From UBA2137 sp963740205 (GTDB lineage: Bacteria; Pseudomonadota; Alphaproteobacteria; Micavibrionales; Micavibrionaceae), in NCBI GenBank assembly GCA_963740205.1, contig CAVUDD010000002.1, positions 248,001 to 312,000 on the forward strand: 64,000 nucleotides of DNA, in the 5' to 3' direction. A program made the translations under genes and the position numbers. This document shows positions 8,062 through 16,212 of the stretch, piece after piece. Every line of letters starts with the position of its first letter. The first letter of the stretch is position 1. The notes beneath the pieces were generated by a model, which was given only the letters and a program-made list of their open reading frames with translations, ran no database searches and was not told the DNA's origin.

Positions 8062-9311
8062 ACTGGCTTAACTCTGATTAAAACAATCTGATTGCCTGTT
8101 TTCTTGAGAATGCTGAATTTATAGCCATGAAATATAAAGGCTTGACCTGCATCAGGTAACACTTGAGATTCATAGAGAACAAGCCCAGCAACTGTTGCAT
8201 AGTCCTCGTCACCAGGTAATTCCCACTCAAATTCACGATTGAGATCACGAATAGTAACGTCACCCTGCACGAGAATACTACCATCTGTGTCTATACGCAC
8301 ACCAGGAACAGTAATGTCATGCTCGTCATCAATCTCGCCAACGATTTCCTCAAGAATATCTTCTAGGGTTACGACACCAAGAAAACTTCCATATTCATCA
8401 ACCACAATGGCAAAATGCTCACGACGCTGTCTGAAGGATTGTAACTGACCATAAAGAGAAGTCGAATCAGGTATAAACCAAGCAGCAGCAGCAACATCTT
8501 TTATGTTTATTTGCGAAGCATCGCCTTTTGCTTCTTGTAGGGCGCGCAACAAAGCTTTTGAATGTAATATGCCTACAATATTGTCTTGATCTCCCTCGTA
8601 AACAGGATGTCTCGTGTAGGCACTACTCAGTACATCCGATACGATTTTTTCAGGAGTATCTCCAGAATCAATCATCACAACGTTCTTACGGTGCGTCATG
8701 ATTTCTTCAACCTCAATATCTGCCAAATCAAGGATAGACCGCAACATAGCGCGTTGGGACTGCACCTCTTCTTCATCGCCCTGATGAAGCTCGATTGCCC
8801 CTCGTAAAAGCTCTACATGTGACCCACTTACAACCTTTGAGATATCTGCTCCCATAAGCTTAAGTGTGCCGCGAACAATAAAGGTAATCATCTGTGTAAT
8901 TGGTGAAAGAACAAAAATGAGTACCTTAATAATAGGAGCAATAAAGCGTGTCATGGCGCCCGCATAGTGAAGTGCGAATGTTTTTGGTAGAACCTCTGCA
9001 AATATGAGTACTAAAAACGTCATAACTAGGGTCGCATAAACGACCCCTGCCTCACCAAACAACTTGATGAATAGACTTGTAGCCAAAGCAGAAGCGAGAA
9101 TATTAACCAAATTGTTACCTAACAGAAGAGCGCCAATCATGCGTTCTTTACGTTCCAATATGGACAGAACGCCTGTTGCCTTTTTATCCCCACCCTTTTC
9201 TGCCGCTCTCAAGCGTGCTTTAGAGACAGCAGTAAGTGCTGTTTCAGAGCCTGAAAAGAATGCAGATAATAAAAGAAGTCCAAAAATAGAAATAAGTATA
9301 AAAATTGTCAT
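8058..9311 (-). CDS. CNNM/CorC-type membrane protein (DUF21, CBS pair, CorC_HlyC domain)
   Basis: 417-aa inner-membrane protein. Residues 1-180 are a DUF21/CNNM transmembrane domain with the typical opening SAFFSGSETALTAVSKARL. About 200-325 form two CBS domains (AxxxMTHRKNV region, then VVDEYGSFLGVVTLEDILEEIVGEI). Residues 335-415 are the CorC_HlyC domain found in transporter-associated proteins. CNNM proteins are implicated in Mg2+ or other divalent-cation efflux; older annotations call them haemolysins, with no support here. It converges on secA with overlapping stop codons. In many relatives it sits close to xerD, as here. Confidence 0.85.
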   Translation of the reverse strand: MTIFILISIFGLLLLSAFFSGSETALTAVSKARLRAAEKGGDKKATGVLSILERKERMIGALLLGNNLVNILASALATSLFIKLFGEAGVVYATLVMTFLVLIFAEVLPKTFALHYAGAMTRFIAPIIKVLIFVLSPITQMITFIVRGTLKLMGADISKVVSGSHVELLRGAIELHQGDEEEVQSQRAMLRSILDLADIEVEEIMTHRKNVVMIDSGDTPEKIVSDVLSSAYTRHPVYEGDQDNIVGILHSKALLRALQEAKGDASQINIKDVAAAAWFIPDSTSLYGQLQSFRQRREHFAIVVDEYGSFLGVVTLEDILEEIVGEIDDEHDITVPGVRIDTDGSILVQGDVTIRDLNREFEWELPGDEDYATVAGLVLYESQVLPDAGQAFIFHGYKFSILKKTGNQIVLIRVKPV

Positions 9312-9723
9312 ATGCGATCAATGAAACTAAATAATTTTTTGCTAAAATTTAAATTTACAATCTACCTCATACCCTTGCCTGACAAGCTTTACCAGATTTT
9401 TTTATTTTTACAGAAATTTTTTTTCATAATAAATGCGCGCCCAATTTAATGAAAAACAAAAGAATAAGTTATATAAATATTATGTTAAGATAATATGAGG
9501 GCTAAACCGTTCAAAAATATGTGTACAATCCGTGATTATGAAAATGTTTTTTGCTTGACACCCCCCCTTATATTATGTAATGCCTATGAGTGATTTTTAA
9601 TAATTCGTAAGAATCGCTACGCTTGCGGCGTCTAGCACCAGTAGGGTCTATTAAAACAAAGCAAAGCTAATACTGAGTTTTTATTGGTTATTTATAGAGA
9701 GATATTTATTTAAGGAGTTAAAA
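9312..9723. other. 412-bp AT-rich intergenic region upstream of xerD
   Basis: No convincing ORF. It holds the divergent upstream regions of the CNNM gene (left) and xerD (right). Visible signals toward xerD: TTGACA at 9555-9560 followed directly by seven Cs, with AT-rich -10-like hexamers (TATTAT 9571-9576, TGTAAT 9576-9581) at non-ideal distances; a small stem CGTAAG/CTTGCG (9606-9611 with 9622-9627); and a strong Shine-Dalgarno AAGGAG at 9712-9717, six bases before the ATG. If transcription starts near 9590, xerD has an unusually long leader of about 130 nt. Confidence 0.5.
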
Positions 9724-10716
9724 ATGGCTAGACCAGGTCGCCCACCACTAGAGAAACCACAACTATCAAGTCGTGTGGATTCTTTTATTGAAATGTTACT
9801 TACGGAACGCGGTGCCGCTTTGAACACACGTCAAGCCTATTGGCGTGATCTTGCGGATTTCAGTGTTTGGGTTCGCAGCAACAAGTCAAAAGAAGTCGAA
9901 TCTGCTACATCTGCAGACGTTAAGGCTTACTTGAAAGACTTGGCGCAAAAAGACCACGAAAAAGGTGATAAGAAATCACAAATTACAAGCCGTACAGTTG
10001 CGAGACGCTTATCAGCTCTTCGTCAATTTTACCGTTACTTGATTTCCGAGAATGTTGTTAAAGAAGACCCGACAACAAACATCGAAAGCCCTAAACAAAA
10101 GCGTACATTGCCTAAAACATTGACTGAAGGCGAAGTTGATACTTTGATTACTACTGCGGGTCAAAAAGGATCTGCAGAAGGTACACGTCTTGTTTGCTTA
10201 CTTGAAATGATCTACGCAACTGGCTTGCGTGTTTCTGAACTTGTTGGCCTTCCTCTATCTGCAATTGGTGAGAACGAACAGTTTCTTATGGTTGAAGGTA
10301 AAGGTGGACATGAGCGCATGGTTCCAGTTTCCGACAGTGCACAAAAAGCTATTCAGGCTTACCTAAACGTACGCGGCAAATTCGTTGGTGAAGATAACAA
10401 GAGCACAACTTCACAATGGTTGTTCCCTTCAAAAACTTCAAACAGCGGTCACTTGACACGTCAACGCTTTGCACAGCTTTTGAAAGATCTGTCAGCAGCG
10501 GCAGGAATGGAAGATGGTAAGGTTAGCCCGCACATTCTTCGTCACGCCTTTGCTACACATCTGTTGAAAAACGGTGCCGATCTTCGCTCAGTTCAAAAAA
10601 TGCTTGGGCATGCGGATATTGCTACTACGCAAGTCTATACGCATATTATTGATGAGCAAAAGCAAAAGGCAGTCGAAGAAAAACACCCTTTAGCAAAAAA
10701 GTCTAAAGCGTCTTAA
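9724..10716 (+). CDS. xerD: Tyrosine site-specific recombinase XerD
   Basis: Resolves chromosome dimers at dif together with a XerC partner and FtsK. The N-terminal SAM-like core-binding domain spans about 14-115. The C-terminal catalytic domain contains the whole set: R169 (ATGLRVSEL), K193 in the beta hairpin, H270-x-x-R273 (HILRHAFATHLL), H296 (MLGHADIATTQ) and nucleophile Y305. At 330 aa it is slightly long; the extra is a basic MARPGRPP N-terminus and a Lys-rich tail. The start is fixed by AAGGAG six bases upstream. Its own terminator follows at once, so it is monocistronic. XerD is preferred over XerC because of accA as neighbour, a common alphaproteobacterial arrangement. No dif site was seen in the window. 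Confidence 0.88.
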   Translation: MARPGRPPLEKPQLSSRVDSFIEMLLTERGAALNTRQAYWRDLADFSVWVRSNKSKEVESATSADVKAYLKDLAQKDHEKGDKKSQITSRTVARRLSALRQFYRYLISENVVKEDPTTNIESPKQKRTLPKTLTEGEVDTLITTAGQKGSAEGTRLVCLLEMIYATGLRVSELVGLPLSAIGENEQFLMVEGKGGHERMVPVSDSAQKAIQAYLNVRGKFVGEDNKSTTSQWLFPSKTSNSGHLTRQRFAQLLKDLSAAAGMEDGKVSPHILRHAFATHLLKNGADLRSVQKMLGHADIATTQVYTHIIDEQKQKAVEEKHPLAKKSKAS

Positions 10717-10741
10717 TCAGAGACATCTATTTAAGTTTCAT

Positions 10742-10788
10742 AACAGGCAGGTTTTCTTGATAACAGAGAACCTGCCTGTTTATTTTCT
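10742..10788 (+). terminator. Strong intrinsic terminator after xerD
   Basis: Perfect 12-bp arms AACAGGCAGGTT (10742-10753) and AACCTGCCTGTT (10769-10780), extended by four more pairs (one G-U) to a 16-bp stem with a 7-nt loop, then a T-rich tail (TATTTTCTT). Confidence 0.85.
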
Positions 10789-10839
10789 TGAGCCTACGTG
10801 CTAAATATTTCTTCTTACATAACAACTAATGGATAGAAC

Positions 10840-11781
10840 ATGCTCGATTTCGAAAAACCCATTCTTGAACTCGAAAATAAAATCGTTGAATTGCGTAAGG
10901 TTAATAGCAATGAAAACGGAATGAATATTGCGGACGAAATTGACCGCATGCAGAACAAGATTGCGCGCCTTCTTGTCCAGACCTATTCAAAGCTTACGCC
11001 AGCACAGCGCGTTAAAGTAGCACGTCATCCAGAACGTCCTCATTTCAAAGACTATATACAGCATATGATTACAGACTTTACCCCTCTTGCAGGTGATCGT
11101 GTATTTGGAGAAGACGAAGCCCTAATAGGTGGTCTCGGGCGTTTTGAAGGACAAAGTGTAGTCATTATAGGCCATGAAAAAGGTCAAGATACTGCAGAGC
11201 GCGTACGCCATAATTTTGGTATGGCGCGCCCTGAGGGTTACCGTAAGGCTCAACGCCTGATGAAATTGGCAGAACAATTCAAACTTCCTATTATTTCTCT
11301 TGTCGATACTGCTGGTGCCTATCCAGGTCTTGGAGCAGAAGAGCGTGGACAGTCCGAGGCAATTGCGCGCTCTATTGAAACATGCCTATCTGTCAAAGTA
11401 CCTTTCATCTCTGTTATTATTGGTGAAGGTGGATCAGGTGGTGCCATTGCCATTGCCGCGGCCGACAAAGTCTACATGCTAGAGCATTCAATCTATTCCG
11501 TTATTTCACCAGAAGGCTGTGCTTCAATCCTCTGGAGAAGTGCTGATTTTGCAAAAGATGCGTCTGCAGCACTAAAGCTTACTGCTGATGATCTTTTAAA
11601 ACTTGGCCTTATTGATGATATTATCAAGGAACCTTTGGGTGGAGCACAACGCCAGAAAGAAAAAACTGTTAAGCGTGTTCAGGCAAAAATAGTCGAAGGC
11701 TTTGCCGATTTAAGTGGCCTATCCCAAGAGAAACTTCTCAAGAAACGTCACGAGAAATTCCTTGCCATGGGAAGAGCCTAA
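10840..11781 (+). CDS. accA: Acetyl-CoA carboxylase carboxyltransferase subunit alpha
   Basis: With AccD it transfers carboxyl from biotin-BCCP to acetyl-CoA, the committed step of fatty-acid synthesis. 313 aa, normal length. The N-terminal LDFEKPILELENKI is typical. The crotonase-like core shows MARPEGYRKAQRLMKLAEQF and VDTAGAYPGLGAEERGQSEAIA, followed by IGEGGSGGAIAI, the oxyanion-hole region, and PEGCASILW. Located after the xerD terminator and before a convergent RHH regulator gene, so it is probably a single-gene unit; accD is not in the window. Confidence 0.97.
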   Translation: MLDFEKPILELENKIVELRKVNSNENGMNIADEIDRMQNKIARLLVQTYSKLTPAQRVKVARHPERPHFKDYIQHMITDFTPLAGDRVFGEDEALIGGLGRFEGQSVVIIGHEKGQDTAERVRHNFGMARPEGYRKAQRLMKLAEQFKLPIISLVDTAGAYPGLGAEERGQSEAIARSIETCLSVKVPFISVIIGEGGSGGAIAIAAADKVYMLEHSIYSVISPEGCASILWRSADFAKDASAALKLTADDLLKLGLIDDIIKEPLGGAQRQKEKTVKRVQAKIVEGFADLSGLSQEKLLKKRHEKFLAMGRA

Positions 11782-11790
11782 AAACTTACA

Positions 11791-12192
11791 TTAACTTCCT
11801 GCTCTTCTTGTATCCTGAAGCTGCTTGATTCGCGCGCGCATGTTGTAAATATTGCCGTGCCCCGCCTTCAAATGCCCCTCTTCTGTACTTGCTGCTTTAA
11901 AATAAAGCATCAGAAACACGCGAATGGACGCAGTCAAAGAAGATAGTTCTTTCTTGCATAAACTCACGAGAGTACAGACATCGTTTACAGAGCATTTTTC
12001 CCTGCGCGAAATTTCCTTAAGAGATTTCCACATTTCAGGCTCTAGTCTTATGGATGTTCTTTTTCCTGCAACAACAATGTTTTTGCTAATGAGTGAACTT
12101 CTTGGACAATTTTCATTTAAAGCCTGAACATATTGGCAATCAACCGTTTTATAACTTAAAGATTTATCACACTCTCTAGTTGTATTTTGCAT
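11791..12192 (-). CDS. Ribbon-helix-helix (RHH_4 type) DNA-binding protein
   Basis: The RHH_4 domain common in alphaproteobacteria is clear: KNIVVAGKRTSIRLEPEMW (beta strand and helix 1), then LKEISRREKCSVNDVCTLV, and the C-terminal LTASIRVFLMLYFKAA. A 35-residue N-terminal extension with three Cys is not part of the domain. I choose the ATG at 12192 because GGGAGG lies five bases upstream; an in-frame GTG at 12198 is possible. No toxin gene sits beside it, so it looks like a stand-alone regulator rather than an antitoxin. A perfect TACAGT/ACTGTA inverted repeat lies in its upstream region and is a candidate autoregulatory operator. Confidence 0.75.
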   Translation of the reverse strand: MQNTTRECDKSLSYKTVDCQYVQALNENCPRSSLISKNIVVAGKRTSIRLEPEMWKSLKEISRREKCSVNDVCTLVSLCKKELSSLTASIRVFLMLYFKAASTEEGHLKAGHGNIYNMRARIKQLQDTRRAGS

Positions 12193-12221
12193 CGTCACCT
12201 CCCACTTACATGTTTTTTATA

Positions 12222-12250
12222 TACAGTTAGGATATATGTATCGTACTGTA
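12222..12250. promoter_or_regulatory. Candidate operator: inverted repeat TACAGT-N17-ACTGTA
   Basis: Perfect 6-bp half sites at 12222-12227 and 12245-12250, 30-60 bp upstream of the RHH gene start, in an AT-rich stretch where its promoter must lie. Paired short half sites are typical RHH targets. Assignment is inference. Confidence 0.35.
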
Positions 12251-12300
12251 TTTACAACTTTTAGCAGATTTTTGGGATAGAAACCACAACCTTTGGTTTA

Positions 12301-12558
12301 TTAAGAAATTTTCAATGTAACAGAGTGTAAACCGGCTTTATATAGATCATCCAGCGCTTCATTAACCATACGATGGCATTCAATTCGTCCCTTACCATTG
12401 AATGCATCCGCATTCATAATAATTTCGAAATGCGTTTGCCCAGTCCCATCGTCACCTGCATGCCCAAGATGCAGATGGCTCAAATTATTGACCTCCAAAA
12501 AGTTAGGAGAAAATTCTTTTCTTAGCCGTGAATCGATAATTTGTTGAATATCTTGCAT
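12301..12558 (-). CDS. BolA family protein
   Basis: 85-aa BolA-fold protein. The signature LHLGHAGDDGTGQTHF (about 29-44), with the His pair used with monothiol glutaredoxin to hold a [2Fe-2S] cluster, is present, followed by the class II KH-like helix-turn region FNGKGRIECHRMVNEAL. BolA proteins act in iron-sulfur/iron homeostasis with Grx and can bind DNA. It is divergent from a J-domain/cobS/cobT run, a standard alphaproteobacterial arrangement. The sequence cannot say whether it is functionally BolA or IbaG-like. Confidence 0.85.
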   Translation of the reverse strand: MQDIQQIIDSRLRKEFSPNFLEVNNLSHLHLGHAGDDGTGQTHFEIIMNADAFNGKGRIECHRMVNEALDDLYKAGLHSVTLKIS

Positions 12559-12657
12559 AAATCCTAATACCGCCTTGAGAAAGTTTCCTGAAGAATTATC
12601 TAACTAATCTCACACTCTACTTCACTTTTGACAACAATTTAGAGTAAAATAATAAAG

Positions 12658-13272
12658 ATGCCTACGATAAAACTAAAACCGCAATCTGCTGAATTTGACG
12701 ATGGAAACACGTCAAGAACGCAATTGCACGAGTGTGATATGCCTGACTGTTATGATACAGGAGAGCATAAAGCCCCAAAACATCGTGGTTTGAACGAATA
12801 TTATCATTTCTGCCTAGAGCATGTGCGCGAATACAACAAAGCCTGGAATTTCTTTGAAGGCATGAGCGATCAGGAAATGAAAGAAGAGATTTATAAGGGT
12901 TGGTATGGCGACAGACCAACCTGGCAACACAGAGATTTTCATAACCTTGAAGAAACACTGTATCGAAAGTCAGAGGCCTTTAGGGCAGGCTACAAGAAAG
13001 CCGAAGAGGAAAGTAAAACTCATTACGTTCCCGAACATCTTAAGGGCACACCAGAGATGGAGGCGCTTGCTTATTTAGGTTTAGTGCCACCGATTACGTT
13101 TGATGAAGTTAAAAAGCAGTATAAAATATTGGTTAAAAAGTATCATCCCGACCGCAATCCCGACGATAAAGATGCCGATGAGAAAATTAAGAAAATAAAC
13201 ATGTCCTACACCTTGCTCAAGGTGGCGTTTACAAGCTATGAACAAATAGAGAATTTAAAAAAACAGAACTGA
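12658..13272 (+). CDS. J-domain protein with C-terminal J domain
   Basis: 204 aa. The J domain lies at the C-terminus (about 135-192) with an intact HPD triad at 163-165 (KKYHPDRNPDD), so it should stimulate an Hsp70 such as DnaK. The N-terminal half is not DnaJ-like; it has Cys/His residues C26, C31, H50, C52 and H55, possibly a small metal site, and a WY/W-rich region. It lies 11 nt before cobS and is co-directional with cobS and cobT, so the three are probably one operon. The repeated occurrence of this trio in alphaproteobacteria suggests the J protein serves the CobS/CobT AAA+-VWA pair; this is inference. Confidence 0.82.
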   Translation: MPTIKLKPQSAEFDDGNTSRTQLHECDMPDCYDTGEHKAPKHRGLNEYYHFCLEHVREYNKAWNFFEGMSDQEMKEEIYKGWYGDRPTWQHRDFHNLEETLYRKSEAFRAGYKKAEEESKTHYVPEHLKGTPEMEALAYLGLVPPITFDEVKKQYKILVKKYHPDRNPDDKDADEKIKKINMSYTLLKVAFTSYEQIENLKKQN

Positions 13273-13283
13273 GAACTTTCAAT

Positions 13284-14315
13284 ATGTCAGAAAAGAACGA
13301 GCCTATCGCAGCATCATTTGATGTCACTCAATTACACACAGAAGGTAAGTACAAATCAATTCCCGATACAAAATTCTCGGTCAATAAAACCTTTGGGCTT
13401 AATCTAAAAGACGATTTTCAGGTTCCTGGTTTTACCGATGGTGATATTGCTAATATCCCCGCCATAGATGATACCTATCGCTTTGATGAGGAAACCACCC
13501 TTGCCATTCTGGCGGGGTTTTCCCACAACCGCCGCGTTATGGTTCAAGGGTATCACGGAACAGGGAAATCAACTCATATTGAGCAGATAGCAGCCCGCTT
13601 AAACTGGCCATGCGTGCGTATCAACCTTGACTCTCACGTCTCTCGCTTGGACTTATTAGGCAAGGATATGATTGTCCTCAAAGAAGGAAAACAAATAACT
13701 GAATACAAACAAGGACTTCTACCTTGGGCGTTGCAAAACCCTGTTGCGCTTGTCTTTGATGAATATGATGCAGGACGCCCAGATGTCATGTTTGTTATTC
13801 AACGTGTTCTTGAGGCAGAGGGTCGCCTCACCCTACTTGATCAAAATGTTGTTATTCGTCCTCACCCTGCTTTTAGATTATTCGCGACTGCCAATACGGT
13901 TGGTTTAGGTGACACCACTGGAATGTATCACGGTACACAACAGTTAAACCAAGGCCAGATGGACAGATGGAACATTGTCACTGTTCTTAATTACCTTGAA
14001 CATGATGCCGAGGTGGACATTATGCTCTCTAAAAACGAGGATTTAGATACACCGCAAGGCAGAGAAGAGATTTCTGCAATGGTGAAACTGGCTGATTTGA
14101 CCCGCGAAGGATTTAAAAATGGAGATATCTCTGTTGTCATGTCTCCGCGCACAGTCCTAAGTTGGATTGAAAATACGAAGATATTCAAAAATCGCGAATT
14201 TGCATTTCGTATGTCTTTTTTTAACAAATGTGATGAATTGGAACACGCTATTGTTGCCGAGTATTACCAAAGATGCTTTGGCGTAGATTTAATGCCTGAT
14301 AGCGACATCGCTTAG
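13284..14315 (+). CDS. cobS: CobS-like AAA+ ATPase (cobaltochelatase CobS subunit family)
   Basis: 343-aa MoxR-type AAA+ protein. Walker A is GYHGTGKST at 89-97, Walker B LVFDEYD at 156-162, and the sensor-1 region reads FATANTVGLGDTTGMYHG. In the aerobic B12 pathway CobS and CobT form the ATPase chaperone that loads cobalt via CobN into hydrogenobyrinate diamide. No cobN or other corrin gene is in the window; the neighbours are a J-domain protein and BolA. Many alphaproteobacteria keep cobST in this context, so a non-B12 role is possible. Only four bases separate it from cobT. Confidence 0.85.
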   Translation: MSEKNEPIAASFDVTQLHTEGKYKSIPDTKFSVNKTFGLNLKDDFQVPGFTDGDIANIPAIDDTYRFDEETTLAILAGFSHNRRVMVQGYHGTGKSTHIEQIAARLNWPCVRINLDSHVSRLDLLGKDMIVLKEGKQITEYKQGLLPWALQNPVALVFDEYDAGRPDVMFVIQRVLEAEGRLTLLDQNVVIRPHPAFRLFATANTVGLGDTTGMYHGTQQLNQGQMDRWNIVTVLNYLEHDAEVDIMLSKNEDLDTPQGREEISAMVKLADLTREGFKNGDISVVMSPRTVLSWIENTKIFKNREFAFRMSFFNKCDELEHAIVAEYYQRCFGVDLMPDSDIA

Positions 14316-14319
14316 CAAC

Positions 14320-16185
14320 ATGAGTGAGAAGTCAGAGCAACATGACCTTGATAACTTTAAAGAGGGTCTGCGTGCATCTGTAAGGGCCCTATCTGGCAAA
14401 AAGGATACAGAGCTTCGTTTTCGCTCAACCGAAACACCTTACCCTCCGAAATTAAGTGAGCGAAGATATCGCACCGCCCCCGAGGTTGCCCTTATTAAAA
14501 CAGCGACATTATCTAGCGAGAATAAAGCATTGGCGCGTGCTCAGGCTGACTCCGAAAGCCTACATCTTCATTATCACAATAAGAAAACCCATTTATCTAA
14601 TCTTCCAGCCGAAGATACAGCTGCTCGTCTTTTCGATGCCCTTGAACAAGCACGATACGAAGCATTGGGTGCAAAAGAGTATTTGGGTGTAAAACAAAAC
14701 TTTGCTGACCTCAATAATTTTAGATGCCACAAGCAAGGATTTGAAAATATAAGCACGCGCGAAGATGCAAATGCCGTTGAAGCCATATACACACTTGCTT
14801 ATCACGCCTTTAGCGGATCAAAACTACCCAAAAATGCACAAAGACTAGAGGCCGAATGGACGCCTTGGCTAAAAGCGCAATTAGGAGAGGATGGATTGAA
14901 AAGCCTCTCGGAATTACTTTCTGACCAAAATAATTTTGCCCTAAAAAGTAAAGCAGTCCTAGAAAAACTTGGTTATCTTCAGGCAGGTGACGCTGGCAAT
15001 GCCGATAACTCTGTTGATGATGGTAATGGGACGGATGACGCCGATGAAGGTGATGCAGATATTGATGAATCTGATACTCAAAAAGATGAAGGAGCACATG
15101 AAGGATCAGAATCAGATGAAGGTAATGAAGATAGCCAAGAGGAAGATTACCAGAGCGATCAAAGCGAGTCCGATACAGACGAAGACACATCTGCTCAATC
15201 GCAAGATAACGGCAATATAAAACAACATTATCTTGTTCCCGATACAGATAACCAGCTTAAAACCAGCTATCAAATCTATACCACACAGTTTGACGAAATC
15301 GTTAAGGCTCAAGATCTGGCAGACCCTTATGAATTGGCCAGATTACGTTCATTGCTCGATAAGCAACTCACCTCAATGCAAAGCGTGGTTGCGAAGCTGG
15401 CCAATCGATTACAAAGAAAATTAATGGCTAAGCAACAGCGTAGTTGGGAATTCGATTTAGAAGAAGGTGTTCTTGACCCTGCACGACTTGCACGTATTGT
15501 TGCCAACCCTTATGTGCCCCTTACATTTAAACAGGAACGCGAAACGGAATTTAAAGACACAGTTGTAACCATCCTTTTGGATAATTCTGGCTCCATGCGT
15601 GGTCGTCCCATTACTATTTCTGCTTTATGTGCCGATATATTGGCACGTACGCTCGAGCGTTGCCAAATTAAGACCGAAATTTTGGGATATACAACACGCG
15701 CATGGAAAGGCGGACAATCAAGAGATGTGTGGGTTAAAAACGGCCGCCCCATTAATCCTGGTCGCCTTAATGACATTCGTCATATTATCTATAAGTCAGC
15801 CGACCAGCCGTGGAGGCGTTCTCGTAATAATTTGGCATTAATGCTTAAGGAAGGCTTGCTCAAAGAAAATATTGATGGTGAGGCGTTGGTTTGGGCATAT
15901 AACCGCCTTGCCAAACGTGGTGAGCAACGCAAAATTATGATTGTGATTTCCGATGGTGCGCCAGTTGATGATTCAACACTTTCTGTTAACCCCTCGCATA
16001 TACTCGAAATTGATCTTAAACAGGTCATTAACTGGATTGAAAAACGCTCTGACATTCAACTAGCCGCTATCGGTATTGGGCATGATGTAACACGTCATTA
16101 CACAAAAGCTCTTAAAATCAGTGATGCCGATGATCTTGGAAATGCGTTGATTGAACATCTTGAGAGCCTATTCACCATTGATTAA
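14320..16185 (+). CDS. cobT: CobT-like VWA protein (cobaltochelatase CobT subunit family)
   Basis: 621 aa in three parts: an N-terminal helical CobT domain (about 1-215), a highly acidic low-complexity Asp/Glu/Ser linker (about 225-295), and a C-terminal VWA domain. The VWA metal site (MIDAS) DNSGSMRG begins near residue 421, with further conserved IVISDGAPVDDS and AIGIGHDVTRHY. CobT partners the CobS ATPase as the substrate-facing VWA subunit of a chelatase-type machine. The acidic linker produces several long antisense and out-of-frame ORFs that are not genes. Ends 27 nt before hisS. Confidence 0.86.
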   Translation: MSEKSEQHDLDNFKEGLRASVRALSGKKDTELRFRSTETPYPPKLSERRYRTAPEVALIKTATLSSENKALARAQADSESLHLHYHNKKTHLSNLPAEDTAARLFDALEQARYEALGAKEYLGVKQNFADLNNFRCHKQGFENISTREDANAVEAIYTLAYHAFSGSKLPKNAQRLEAEWTPWLKAQLGEDGLKSLSELLSDQNNFALKSKAVLEKLGYLQAGDAGNADNSVDDGNGTDDADEGDADIDESDTQKDEGAHEGSESDEGNEDSQEEDYQSDQSESDTDEDTSAQSQDNGNIKQHYLVPDTDNQLKTSYQIYTTQFDEIVKAQDLADPYELARLRSLLDKQLTSMQSVVAKLANRLQRKLMAKQQRSWEFDLEEGVLDPARLARIVANPYVPLTFKQERETEFKDTVVTILLDNSGSMRGRPITISALCADILARTLERCQIKTEILGYTTRAWKGGQSRDVWVKNGRPINPGRLNDIRHIIYKSADQPWRRSRNNLALMLKEGLLKENIDGEALVWAYNRLAKRGEQRKIMIVISDGAPVDDSTLSVNPSHILEIDLKQVINWIEKRSDIQLAAIGIGHDVTRHYTKALKISDADDLGNALIEHLESLFTID

Positions 16186-16212
16186 AAAGCCTTTTTCACC
16201 TAACTAAAAGAT

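Noticed and set aside
8058..9311. Haemolysin annotation for the CBS-domain protein
   Set aside because: Legacy name only; the DUF21-CBS-CorC architecture points to cation transport.
11791..12192. RHH protein as antitoxin of a TA pair
   Set aside because: No toxin-like small gene on either side; accA and bolA flank it.
14810..15312. Several long ORFs in the middle of cobT on both strands
   Set aside because: Shadows of the biased acidic linker; no ribosome sites or family features.
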